DNA from: Clusia tigrina
Taxonomy: Eukaryota > Arthropoda > Insecta > Diptera > Clusiidae
DNA length: 64,000 bases
Direction of reading: 5' to 3'
Assembly (NCBI GenBank): GCA_920105625.2
Contig: CAKKTE020000052.1
Span: 372,001 to 436,000 of the forward strand
Shown here one piece after another: positions 50,401-63,713 of this stretch (its first letter is position 1; each line of letters starts with the position of its first letter). The position numbers were made by a program, and so were the translations under genes. The notes under the pieces are model-generated. The model worked only from the letters and a program-made list of their open reading frames with translations, ran no database searches and was not told the DNA's origin.

Positions 50401-53400
50401 TACTGGAGCGTCAAAAAACCTTGAAATTGTGTAACAATAAAGTACTCGAGCCTCTTGTCAATTTAAGCTATCGCTCAAAGCTATGTTACCCTTGAGTCCC
50501 AAATCAAACACTGATAAAACTTCAAATGTCCCTAACTTCTATACGGTACGTCCTACACCTATCAAAGTTTGCAACATACAAATGCTTGTAACTTTTACTG
50601 GAGCGTCATAAAACCTTGAAATTTTGTAACAATAAAGACCTCGAGCCTCTTGTCAATTTAAGCTATCGCTCAAAACTATGCTACCCTTGAGTCCCAAATC
50701 AAACAATGATAAAACTTCAAATGGCCCTAACTTCTATACGGTACGCCCTACACCTATCAAAGTTTGCAACATACAAATGCTTGTAAATTTTTACTGGAGC
50801 TTCATAAAACCTTGAGATTTTGTAACAATAGAGTACTCGAGCCTCTTCTCAATTTAAGCTATCGCTCAAAGCTATGCTATCCTTTAATCCCAAATCAAAC
50901 TCTGATAAAACTTCAAATGGCCCTTACTTCTATACGGTACGTCCTACACCTATCAAAGTTTGCAACATACAAATGCTTGTAAATTTTTACTGGAGCGTCA
51001 TAAAACCTTGAAATTTTGTAACAATAAAGTACTCGAGCCTCTTGTCAATTTAAACTATCGCTCAAAGCTATGCTACCCTTGTCTCCCAAAATCAAACACT
51101 GATAAAATTTCAAATGGCCCGAACTTCTATACGGTATGTCCTACACCTATCAAAGTTTGCAACATACAAATGCTTGTACCTTTTTACTGGTGCGTCAAAA
51201 ATCTTGAAATTTTCTAACAATAAAGTACTCGAGCCTCTTGTCAATTTAAACTATCGCTCAAAGCTATGCTACACTTGAGTCCTAAATCAAACACTGATAA
51301 AATTTCAAATGGCCCTAACTTCTATACGGTACGTCCTACACCTATCAAAGTTTGTAACATACAAATGCTTGTAAACATTTACTGGAGCTTCATAAAACCT
51401 TGAGATTTTGTAACAATAAATTACTCGAGCCTCCTCTCAATTTAAGCTATCGCTCAAAGCTATGCTACCCTTGAGTCCCAAATCAAACAATGATAAAACT
51501 TCAAATGGCCGTAACTTCTATACGGTACGTCCTACACCTAACAAAGTTTGCAACATACAAATGCTTGTAACTTTTTACTGGAGCGTCATAAAACCTTGAA
51601 ATTGTGTAACAATAAAGTACTCGAGCCTCTTCTCAATCTGAGCTATCGCTCAAAGCTATGCTACCCTTGAGTCCCAAATAAAACAATGATAAAACTTCAA
51701 ATGGCCCTAACTTCTATACGGTACGTCCTACAACTACCAAAGTTTGCAACATACAAATGCTATTAACTTTTTACTGGAGCGTCATAAAACCTTGAAATTT
51801 TGTAACAATAAAGTACTCGAGCCTCTTGTCAATTTAAGCTATCGCTCAAAGCTATGCCACCCTTGAGTCCCAAATCAAACAATGATAAAACTTCAAATGG
51901 CCCTAACTTCTATACGGTACGTCCTACACCTATCAAAGTTTGCAACATACAAATGCTTGTAACTTTTTACTGGAGCGTCATAAAACCTTGAAATTGTGTA
52001 ACAATAAAGTACTCGAGCCTCTTCTCAATCTGAGCTATCGCTCAAAGCTATGCTACCCTTGAGTCCCAAACAAAACACTGATAAAACTTCAAATGGCCCT
52101 AAATTCTATACGGTACGTCCTACTCCTATCAAAGTTTGCAACATACAAATGCTTGTAACTTTTTACTGGAGCGTCATAAAACCTTGAAATTGTGTAACAA
52201 TAAAGTGGTCGAGTCTCTTGTCAATTTAAGCTATCGCTCAAAGCTATGCTACGCTTGAGTCCCAAATAAAACAATGATAAAACTTCAAATGGCCCTAACT
52301 TCTATACGGTACGTCCTACAACTACCAAAGTTTGCAACATACAAATGCTATTAACTTTTTACTGGAGCGTCATAAAACCTTGAAATTTTGTAACAATAAA
52401 GTACTCGAGCCTCTTCTCAAATTAAGCTATCGCTCAAAGCTATGCTACCCTTGAGTCCCAAATCAAACAATGATAAAACTTCAAATGGCCCTAACTTCTA
52501 TACGGTACGCAGTACACCTATCAAAGTTTGCAACATACAAATGCTTGTAAATTTTTAATGGAGCTTCATAAAACCTTGAGATTTTGTAACAATAGAGTAC
52601 TCGAGCCTCTTCTCAATTTAAGCTATCGCTCAAAGCTATGCTACCCTTGAATCCCAAATCAAACTCTGATAAAACTTCAAATGGCCCTTACTTCTATACG
52701 GTACATCCTACACCTATCAAAGTTTGCAACATACAAATGCTTGTAAATTTTTACTGGAGCGTCATAAAACCTTGAAATTTTGTAACAATAAAGTACTCGA
52801 GCCTCTTGTCAATTTAAGCTATCGCTCAAAGCTATGCTACCCTTGTCTCCCAAAATCAAACACTGATAACATTTCAAATGGCCCGAACTTCTATACGGTA
52901 CGTCCTACACCTATCAAAGTTTGCAACATACAAATGCTTGTAACTTTTACTGGAGCGTCATAAAACCTTGAAATTTTGTAACAATAAAGACCTCGAGCCT
53001 CTTGTCAATTTAAGCTATCGCTCAAAACTATGCTACCCTTGAGTCCCAAATCAAACAATGATAAAACTTCAAATGGCCCTAACTTCTATACGGTACGCCC
53101 TACACCTATCAAAGTTTGCAGCATACAAATGCTTGTAAATTTTTACTGGAACTTCATAAAACCTTGAGATTTTGTAACAATAGAGTACTCGAGCCTCTTC
53201 TCAATTTAAGCTATCGCTCAAAGCTATGCTATCCTTGAATCCCAAATCAAACTCTGATAAAACTTCAAATGGCCCTTACTTCTATACGGTACGTCCTACA
53301 CCTATCAAAGTTTGCAACATACAAATGCTTGTAAATTTTTACTGGAGCGTCATAAAACCTTGAAATTTTGTAACAATAAAGTACTCGAGCCTCTTGTCAA

Positions 53401-56400
53401 TTTAAGCTATCGCTCAAAGCTATGCTACCCTTGTCTCCCAAAATCAAACACTGATAAAATTTCAAATGGCCCGAACTTCTATACGGTACGTCCTACACCT
53501 ATCAAAGTTTGCAACATACAAATGCTTGTAACTTTTTACTGGTGCGTCAAAAATCTTGAAATTTTCTAACAATAAAGTACTCGAGCCTCTTGTCAATTTA
53601 AGCTATCGCTCAAAGCTATGCTACCCTTGAGTCCTAAATCAAACACTGATAAAATTTCAAATGGCCCTAACTTCTATACGGTACGTCCTACACCTATCAA
53701 AGTTTGTAACATACAAATGCTTGTAAACATTTACTGGAGCTTCATAAAACCTTGAGATTTTGTAACAATAAATTACTCGAGCCTCTTCTCAATTTAAGCT
53801 ATCGCTCAAAGCTATGCTACCCTTGAGTCCCAAATCAAACACTGATAAAACTTCAAATGGCCCTAACTTCTATACGGTACGTCCTACACCTAACAAAGTT
53901 TGCAACATACAAATGCTTGTAACTTTTTACTGGAGCGTCATAAAACCTTGAAATTGTGTAACAATAAAGTACTCGAGCCTCTTCTCAATCTGAGCTATCG
54001 CTCAAAGCTATGCTACCCTTGAGTCCCAAATAAAACAATGATAAAACTTCAAATGGCCCTAACTTCTATACGGTACGTCCTACAACTACCAAAGTTTGCA
54101 ACATACAAATGCTATTAACTTTTTACTGGAGCGTCATAAAACCTTGAAATTGTGTAACAATAAAGTACTCGAGCCTCTTGTCAATTTAAGCTATCGCTCA
54201 AAGCTATGCTACCCTTGAGTCCCAAATCAAACAATGATAAAACTTCAAATGGCCCTAACTTCTATACGGTACGTCCTACACCTATCAAAGTTTGCAACAT
54301 ACAAATGCTTGTAACTTTTTACTGGAGCGTCATAAAACCTTGAAATTGTGTAACAATAAAGTACTCGAGCCTCTTCTCAATCTGAGCTATCGCTCAAAGC
54401 TATGCTACCCTTGAGTCCCAAACAAAACACTGATAAAACTTCAAATGGCCCTAAATTCTATACGGTACGTCCTACTCCTATCAAAGTTTGCAACATACAA
54501 ATGCTTGTAACTTTTTACTGGAGCGTCATAAAACCTTGAAATTGTGTAACAATAAAGTGGTCGAGTCTCTTGTCAATTTAAGCTATCGCTCAAAGCTATT
54601 CTACGCTTGAGTCCCAAATAAAACAATGATAAAACTTCAAATGGCCCTAACTTCTATACGGTACGTCCTACAACTACCAAAGTTTGCAACATACAAATGC
54701 TATTAACTTTTTACTGGAGCGTCATAAAACCTTGAAATTTTGTAACAATAAAGTACTCGAGCCTCTTCTCAAATTAAGCTATCACTCAAAGCTATGCTAC
54801 CCTTGAGTCCCAAATCAAACAATGATAAAACTTCAAATGGCCCTAACTTCTATACGGTACGCCCTACACCTATCAAAGTTTGCAACATACAAATGCTTGT
54901 AAATTTTTACTGGAGCTTCATAAAACCTTGAGATTTTGTAACAATAGAGTACTCGAGCCTCTTCTCAATTTAAGCTATCGCTCAAAGCTATGCTATCCTT
55001 TAATCCCAAATCAAACTCTGATAAAACTTCAAATGGCCCTTACTTCTATACGGTACGTCCTACACCTATCAAAGTTTGCAACATACAAATGCTTGTAAAT
55101 TTTTACTGGAGCGTCATAAAACCTTGAAATTTTGTAACAATAAAGTACTCGAGCCTCTTGTCAATTTAAACTATCGCTCAAAGCTATGCTACCCTTGTCT
55201 CCCAAAATCAAACACTGATAAAATTTCAAATGGCCCGAACTTCTATACGGTATGTCCTACACCTATCAAAGTTTGCAACATACAAATGCTTGTACCTTTT
55301 TACTGGTGCGTCAAAAATCTTGAAATTTTCTAACAATAAAGTACTCGAGCCTCTTGTCAATTTAAGCTATCGCTCAAAGCTATGCTACCCTTGAGTCCTA
55401 AATCAAACACTGATAAAATTTCAAATGGCCCTAACTTCTATACGGTACGTCCTACACCTATCAAAGTTTGTAACATACAAATGCTTGTAAACATTTACTG
55501 GAGCTTCATAAAACCTTGAGATTTTGTAACAATAAATTACTCGAGCCTCCTCTCAATTTAAGCTATCGCTCAAAGCTATGCTACCCTTGAGTCCCAAATC
55601 AAACAATGATAAAACTTCAAATGGCCGTAACTTCTATACGGTACGTCCTACACCTAACAAAGTTTGCAACATACAAATGCTTGTAACTTTTTACTGGAGC
55701 GTCATAAAACCTTGAAATTGTGTAACAATAAAGTACTCGAGCCTCTTCTCAATCTGAGCTATCGCTCAAAGCTATGCTACCCTTGAGTCCCAAACAAAAC
55801 ACTGATAAAACTTCAAATGGCCCTAAATTCTATACGGTACGTCCTACTCCTATCAAAGTTTGCAACATACAAATGCTTGTAACTTTTTACTGGAGCGTCA
55901 TAAAACCTTGAAATTGTGTAACAATAAAGTGGTCGAGTCTCTTGTCAATTTAAGCTATCGCTCAAAGCTATGCTACGCTTGAGTCCCAAATAAAACAATG
56001 ATAAAACTTCAAATGGCCCTAACTTCTATACGGTACGTCCTACAACTACCAAAGTTTGCAACATACAAATGCTATTAACTTTTTACTGGAGCGTCATAAA
56101 ACCTTGAAATTTTGTAACAATAAAGTACTCGAGCCTCTTCTCAAATTAAGCTATCGCTCAAAGCTATGCTACCCTTGAGTCCCAAATCAAACAATGATAA
56201 AACTTCAAATGGCCCTAACTTCTATACGGTACGCAGTACACCTATCAAAGTTTGCAACATACAAATGCTTGTAAATTTTTACTGGAGCTTCATAAAACCT
56301 TGAGATTTTGTAACAATAGAGTACTCGAGCCTCTTCTCAATTTAAGCTATCGCTCAAAGCTATGCTCCCCTTGAATCCCAAATCAAACTCTGATAAAACT

Positions 56401-57410
56401 TCAAATGGCCCTTACTTCTATACGGTACATCCTACACCTCACAAAGTTTGCAACATACAAATGCTTGTAAATTTTTACTGGAGCGTCATAAAACCTTGAA
56501 ATTTTGTAACAATAAAGTACTCGAGCCTCTTGTCAATTTAAGCTATCGCTCAAAGCTATGCTACCCTTGTCTCCCAAAATCAAACACTGATAAAATTTCA
56601 AATGGCCCGAACTTCTATACGGTACGTCCTACACCTATCAAAGTTTGCAACATACAAATGCTTGTAACTTTTACTGGAGCGTCATAAAACCTTGAAATTT
56701 TGTAACAATAAAGACCTCGAGCCTCTTGTCAATTTAAGCTATCGCTCAAACCTATGCTACCCTTGAGTCCCAAATCAAACAATGATAAAACTTCAAATGG
56801 CCCTAACTTCTATACGGTACGCCCTACACCTATCAAAGTTTGCAGCATACAAATGCTTGTAAATTTTTACTGGAGCTTCATAAAACCTTGAGATTTTGTA
56901 ACAATAGAGTACTCGAGCCTCTTCTCAATTTAAGCTATCGCTCAAAGCTATGCTATCCTTGAATCCCAAATCAAACTCTGATAAAACTTCAAATGGCCCT
57001 TACTTCTATACGGTACGTCCTACACCTATCAAAGTTTGCAACATACAAATGCTTGTAAATTTTTACTGGAGCGTCATAAAACCTTGAAATTTTGTAACAA
57101 TAAAGTACTCGAGCCTCTTGTCAATTTAAGCTATCGCTCAAAGCTATGCTACCCTTGTCTCCCAAAATCAAACACTGATAAAATTTCAAATGGCCCGAAC
57201 TTCTATACGGTACGTCCTACACCTATCAAAGTTTGCAACATACAAATGCTTGTAACTTTTTACTGGTGCGTCAAAAATCTTGAAATTTTCTAACAATAAA
57301 GTACTCGAGCCTCTTGTCAATTTAAGCTATCGCTCAAAGCTATGCTACCCTTGAGTCCTAAATCAAACACTGATAAAATTTCAAATGGCCCTAACTTCTA
57401 TACGGTACGT
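47339..57410 (+). repeat. 64-monomer block, copy 2 (collinear part)
   Basis: This is collinear with about 34785-44856 at a constant +12,554. About twenty substitutions were noticed in roughly 10 kb. Examples (copy 1 then copy 2): GCTATTAAC to GCTTGTAAC at 48819, GTCATAAAACC to GTCAGAAAACC near 47864, GCAACATAC to GGAACATAC near 49984, TTTACTGG to TTTAATGG near 52557, and GCTACCCTT to GCTCCCCTT near 56366. At about 57411 the match is interrupted by a tandem copy of the preceding 1568 bp. Confidence 0.87.
55843..57410 (+). repeat. 8-monomer tandem unit, 1568 bp, copy 1
   Basis: It starts at a CCTACTCC variant and ends just before the next one at 57411. It corresponds to about 43289-44856 of block 1, where it occurs only once. 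It carries the block-2-specific substitution GCTCCCCTT (about 56366) and the CACCTCACAAAG marker. Confidence 0.88.
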
Positions 57411-58978
57411 CCTACTCCTATCAAAGTTTGCAACATACAAATGCTTGTAACTTTTTACTGGAGCGTCATAAAACCTTGAAATTGTGTAACAATAAAGTGG
57501 TCGAGTCTCTTGTCAATTTAAGCTATCGCTCAAAGCTATGCTACGCTTGAGTCCCAAATAAAACAATGATAAAACTTCAAATGGCCCTAACTTCTATACG
57601 GTACGTCCTACAACTACCAAAGTTTGCAACATACAAATGCTATTAACTTTTTACTGGAGCGTCATAAAACCTTGAAATTTTGTAACAATAAAGTACTCGA
57701 GCCTCTTCTCAAATTAAGCTATCGCTCAAAGCTATGCTACCCTTGAGTCCCAAATCAAACAATGATAAAACTTCAAATGGCCCTAACTTCTATACGGTAC
57801 GCAGTACACCTATCAAAGTTTGCAACATACAAATGCTTGTAAATTTTTACTGGAGCTTCATAAAACCTTGAGATTTTGTAACAATAGAGTACTCGAGCCT
57901 CTTCTCAATTTAAGCTATCGCTCAAAGCTATGCTCCCCTTGAATCCCAAATCAAACTCTGATAAAACTTCAAATGGCCCTTACTTCTATACGGTACATCC
58001 TACACCTCACAAAGTTTGCAACATACAAATGCTTGTAAATTTTTACTGGAGCGTCATAAAACCTTGAAATTTTGTAACAATAAAGTACTCGAGCCTCTTG
58101 TCAATTTAAGCTATCGCTCAAAGCTATGCTACCCTTGTCTCCCAAAATCAAACACTGATAAAATTTCAAATGGCCCGAACTTCTATACGGTACGTCCTAC
58201 ACCTATCAAAGTTTGCAACATACAAATGCTTGTAACTTTTACTGGAGCGTCATAAAACCTTGAAATTTTGTAACAATAAAGACCTCGAGCCTCTTGTCAA
58301 TTTAAGCTATCGCTCAAACCTATGCTACCCTTGAGTCCCAAATCAAACAATGATAAAACTTCAAATGGCCCTAACTTCTATACGGTACGCCCTACACCTA
58401 TCAAAGTTTGCAGCATACAAATGCTTGTAAATTTTTACTGGAGCTTCATAAAACCTTGAGATTTTGTAACAATAGAGTACTCGAGCCTCTTCTCAATTTA
58501 AGCTATCGCTCAAAGCTATGCTATCCTTGAATCCCAAATCAAACTCTGATAAAACTTCAAATGGCCCTTACTTCTATACGGTACGTCCTACACCTATCAA
58601 AGTTTGCAACATACAAATGCTTGTAAATTTTTACTGGAGCGTCATAAAACCTTGAAATTTTGTAACAATAAAGTACTCGAGCCTCTTGTCAATTTAAGCT
58701 ATCGCTCAAAGCTATGCTACCCTTGTCTCCCAAAATCAAACACTGATAAAATTTCAAATGGCCCGAACTTCTATACGGTACGTCCTACACCTATCAAAGT
58801 TTGCAACATACAAATGCTTGTAACTTTTTACTGGTGCGTCAAAAATCTTGAAATTTTCTAACAATAAAGTACTCGAGCCTCTTGTCAATTTAAGCTATCG
58901 CTCAAAGCTATGCTACCCTTGAGTCCTAAATCAAACACTGATAAAATTTCAAATGGCCCTAACTTCTATACGGTACGT
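57411..58978 (+). repeat. 8-monomer tandem unit, 1568 bp, copy 2 (absent from block 1)
   Basis: This is a full copy of 55843-57410 at +1568, with no difference noticed by eye. It includes the GCTCCCCTT substitution (about 57934) that the block-1 counterpart lacks, so the duplication happened after the two large blocks separated. After it, the order resumes as in block 1 with the offset now 14,122 (12,554 + 1568). Confidence 0.88.
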
Positions 58979-59009
58979 CCTACACCTATCAAAGTTTGTA
59001 ACATACAAA

Positions 59010-60185
59010 TGCTTGTAAACATTTACTGGAGCTTCATAAAACCTTGAGATTTTGTAACAATAAATTACTCGAGCCTCTTCTCAATTTAAGCTATCGCTCA
59101 AAGCTATGCTACCCTTGAGTCCCAAATCAAACAATGATAAAACTTCAAATGGCCCTAACTTCTATACGGTACGTCCTACACCTAACAAAGTTTGCAACAT
59201 ACAAATGCTTGTAACTTTTTACTGGAGCGTCATAAAACCTTGAAATTGTGTAACAATAAAGTACTCGAGCCTCTTCTCAATCTGAGCTATCGCTCAAAGC
59301 TATGCTACCCTTGAGTCCCAAATAAAACAATGATAAAACTTCAAATGGCCCTAACTTCTATACGGTACGTCCTACAACTACCAAAGTTTGCAACATACAA
59401 ATGCTATTAACTTTTTACTGGAGCGTCATAAAACCTTGAAATTTTGTAACAATAAAGTACTCGAGCCTCTTGTCAATTTAAGCTATCGCTCAAAGCTATG
59501 CTACCCTTGAGTCCCAAATCAAACAATGATAAAACTTCAAATGGCCCTAACTTCTATACGGTACGTCCTACACCTATCAAAGTTTGCAACATACAAATGC
59601 TTGTAACTTTTTACTGGAGCGTCATAAAACCTTGAAATTGTGTAACAATAAAGTACTCGAGCCTCTTCTCAATCTGAGCTATCGCTCAAAGCTATGCTAC
59701 CCTTGAGTCCCAAACAAAACACTGATAAAACTTCAAATGGCCCTAAATTCTATACGGTACGTCCTACTCCTATCAAAGTTTGCAACATACAAATGCTTGT
59801 AACTTTTTACTGGAGCGTCATAAAACCTTGAAATTGTGTAACAATAAAGTGGTCGAGTCTCTTGTCAATTTAAGCTATCGCTCAAAGCTATGCTACGCTT
59901 GAGTCCCAAATAAAACAATGATAAAACTTCAAATGGCCCTAACTTCTATACGGTACGTCCTACAACTACCAAAGTTTGCAACATACAAATGCTATTAACT
60001 TTTTACTGGAGCGTCATAAAACCTTGAAATTTTGTAACAATAAAGTACTCGAGCCTCTTCTCAAATTAAGCTATCACTCAAAGCTATGCTACCCTTGAGT
60101 CCCAAATCAAACAATGATAAAACTTCAAATGGCCCTAACTTCTATACGGTACGCAGTACACCTATCAAAGTTTGCAACATACAAA
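59010..60185 (+). repeat. 6-monomer HOR, 1176 bp, copy 1 of 4 in block 2
   Basis: The order is the same as in 44888-46063, again opening with the GTAAACATTTACTGG form that marks entry into the module. It ends with CTCAAATTAAGCTATCAC and ACGCAGTACACC in the sixth monomer. Confidence 0.9.
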
Positions 60186-61361
60186 TGCTTGTAAATTTTT
60201 ACTGGAGCTTCATAAAACCTTGAGATTTTGTAACAATAAATTACTCGAGCCTCTTCTCAATTTAAGCTATCGCTCAAAGCTATGCTACCCTTGAGTCCCA
60301 AATCAAACAATGATAAAACTTCAAATGGCCCTAACTTCTATACGGTACGTCCTACACCTAACAAAGTTTGCAACATACAAATGCTTGTAACTTTTTACTG
60401 GAGCGTCATAAAACCTTGAAATTGTGTAACAATAAAGTACTCGAGCCTCTTCTCAATCTGAGCTATCGCTCAAAGCTATGCTACCCTTGAGTCCCAAATA
60501 AAACAATGATAAAACTTCAAATGGCCCTAACTTCTATACGGTACGTCCTACAACTACCAAAGTTTGCAACATACAAATGCTATTAACTTTTTACTGGAGC
60601 GTCATAAAACCTTGAAATTTTGTAACAATAAAGTACTCGAGCCTCTTGTCAATTTAAGCTATCGCTCAAAGCTATGCTACCCTTGAGTCCCAAATCAAAC
60701 AATGATAAAACTTCAAATGGCCCTAACTTCTATACGGTACGTCCTACACCTATCAAAGTTTGCAACATACAAATGCTTGTAACTTTTTACTGGAGCGTCA
60801 TAAAACCTTGAAATTGTGTAACAATAAAGTACTCGAGCCTCTTCTCAATCTGAGCTATCGCTCAAAGCTATGCTACCCTTGAGTCCCAAACAAAACACTG
60901 ATAAAACTTCAAATGGCCCTAAATTCTATACGGTACGTCCTACTCCTATCAAAGTTTGCAACATACAAATGCTTGTAACTTTTTACTGGAGCGTCATAAA
61001 ACCTTGAAATTGTGTAACAATAAAGTGGTCGAGTCTCTTGTCAATTTAAGCTATCGCTCAAAGCTATGCTACGCTTGAGTCCCAAATAAAACAATGATAA
61101 AACTTCAAATGGCCCTAACTTCTATACGGTACGTCCTACAACTACCAAAGTTTGCAACATACAAATGCTATTAACTTTTTACTGGAGCGTCATAAAACCT
61201 TGAAATTTTGTAACAATAAAGTACTCGAGCCTCTTCTCAAATTAAGCTATCACTCAAAGCTATGCTACCCTTGAGTCCCAAATCAAACAATGATAAAACT
61301 TCAAATGGCCCTAACTTCTATACGGTACGCAGTACACCTATCAAAGTTTGCAACATACAAA
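60186..61361 (+). repeat. 6-monomer HOR, 1176 bp, copy 2 of 4
   Basis: Exact +1176 spacing. The first monomer now has TAAATTTTTACTGG instead of the ACATTTACTGG entry form, as in 46064. The other five monomers match copy 1 with no difference noticed. Confidence 0.9.
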
Positions 61362-62537
61362 TGCTTGTAAATTTTTACTGGAGCTTCATAAAACCTTGAG
61401 ATTTTGTAACAATAAATTACTCGAGCCTCTTCTCAATTTAAGCTATCGCTCAAAGCTATGCTACCCTTGAGTCCCAAATCAAACAATGATAAAACTTCAA
61501 ATGGCCCTAACTTCTATACGGTACGTCCTACACCTAACAAAGTTTGCAACATACAAATGCTTGTAACTTTTTACTGGAGCGTCATAAAACCTTGAAATTG
61601 TGTAACAATAAAGTACTCGAGCCTCTTCTCAATCTGAGCTATCGCTCAAAGCTATGCTACCCTTGAGTCCCAAATAAAACAATGATAAAACTTCAAATGG
61701 CCCTAACTTCTATACGGTACGTCCTACAACTACCAAAGTTTGCAACATACAAATGCTATTAACTTTTTACTGGAGCGTCATAAAACCTTGAAATTTTGTA
61801 ACAATAAAGTACTCGAGCCTCTTGTCAATTTAAGCTATCGCTCAAAGCTATGCTACCCTTGAGTCCCAAATCAAACAATGATAAAACTTCAAATGGCCCT
61901 AACTTCTATACGGTACGTCCTACACCTATCAAAGTTTGCAACATACAAATGCTTGTAACTTTTTACTGGAGCGTCATAAAACCTTGAAATTGTGTAACAA
62001 TAAAGTACTCGAGCCTCTTCTCAATCTGAGCTATCGCTCAAAGCTATGCTACCCTTGAGTCCCAAACAAAACACTGATAAAACTTCAAATGGCCCTAAAT
62101 TCTATACGGTACGTCCTACTCCTATCAAAGTTTGCAACATACAAATGCTTGTAACTTTTTACTGGAGCGTCATAAAACCTTGAAATTGTGTAACAATAAA
62201 GTGGTCGAGTCTCTTGTCAATTTAAGCTATCGCTCAAAGCTATGCTACGCTTGAGTCCCAAATAAAACAATGATAAAACTTCAAATGGCCCTAACTTCTA
62301 TACGGTACGTCCTACAACTACCAAAGTTTGCAACATACAAATGCTATTAACTTTTTACTGGAGCGTCATAAAACCTTGAAATTTTGTAACAATAAAGTAC
62401 TCGAGCCTCTTCTCAAATTAAGCTATCACTCAAAGCTATGCTACCCTTGAGTCCCAAATCAAACAATGATAAAACTTCAAATGGCCCTAACTTCTATACG
62501 GTACGCAGTACACCTATCAAAGTTTGCAACATACAAA
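61362..62537 (+). repeat. 6-monomer HOR, 1176 bp, copy 3 of 4
   Basis: Again +1176, with the full marker order retained. Neighbouring copies look essentially identical, pointing to very recent amplification or ongoing homogenisation. Confidence 0.9.
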
Positions 62538-63713
62538 TGCTTGTAAATTTTTACTGGAGCTTCATAAAACCTTGAGATTTTGTAACAATAAATTACTCGA
62601 GCCTCTTCTCAATTTAAGCTATCGCTCAAAGCTATGCTACCCTTGAGTCCCAAATCAAACAATGATAAAACTTCAAATGGCCCTAACTTCTATACGGTAC
62701 GTCCTACACCTAACAAAGTTTGCAACATACAAATGCTTGTAACTTTTTACTGGAGCGTCATAAAACCTTGAAATTGTGTAACAATAAAGTACTCGAGCCT
62801 CTTCTCAATCTGAGCTATCGCTCAAAGCTATGCTACCCTTGAGTCCCAAATAAAACAATGATAAAACTTCAAATGGCCCTAACTTCTATACGGTACGTCC
62901 TACAACTACCAAAGTTTGCAACATACAAATGCTATTAACTTTTTACTGGAGCGTCATAAAACCTTGAAATTTTGTAACAATAAAGTACTCGAGCCTCTTG
63001 TCAATTTAAGCTATCGCTCAAAGCTATGCTACCCTTGAGTCCCAAATCAAACAATGATAAAACTTCAAATGGCCCTAACTTCTATACGGTACGTCCTACA
63101 CCTATCAAAGTTTGCAACATACAAATGCTTGTAACTTTTTACTGGAGCGTCATAAAACCTTGAAATTGTGTAACAATAAAGTACTCGAGCCTCTTCTCAA
63201 TCTGAGCTATCGCTCAAAGCTATGCTACCCTTGAGTCCCAAACAAAACACTGATAAAACTTCAAATGGCCCTAAATTCTATACGGTACGTCCTACTCCTA
63301 TCAAAGTTTGCAACATACAAATGCTTGTAACTTTTTACTGGAGCGTCATAAAACCTTGAAATTGTGTAACAATAAAGTGGTCGAGTCTCTTGTCAATTTA
63401 AGCTATCGCTCAAAGCTATGCTACGCTTGAGTCCCAAATAAAACAATGATAAAACTTCAAATGGCCCTAACTTCTATACGGTACGTCCTACAACTACCAA
63501 AGTTTGCAACATACAAATGCTATTAACTTTTTACTGGAGCGTCATAAAACCTTGAAATTTTGTAACAATAAAGTACTCGAGCCTCTTCTCAAATTAAGCT
63601 ATCACTCAAAGCTATGCTACCCTTGAGTCCCAAATCAAACAATGATAAAACTTCAAAGGGCCCTAACTTCTATACGGTACGCAGTACACCTATCAAAGTT
63701 TGCAACATACAAA
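62538..63713 (+). repeat. 6-monomer HOR, 1176 bp, copy 4 of 4
   Basis: Again +1176. One private substitution was noticed: CTTCAAAGGGCCC at about 63653, where the other copies read CTTCAAATGGCCC. After its sixth monomer the array leaves the 6-monomer pattern. Confidence 0.9.

Noticed and set aside
965..58861. Dozens of open reading frames of about 63-85 codons, repeated with similar translations (MQHTNAC..., MQYTNAS...)
   Set aside because: They recur once per monomer or HOR, mostly begin at TTG rather than ATG, and simply reflect one stop-poor frame of the satellite. 196 is not a multiple of three, so the frame shifts at each monomer. There is no ribosome binding context, domain or codon pattern of a gene.
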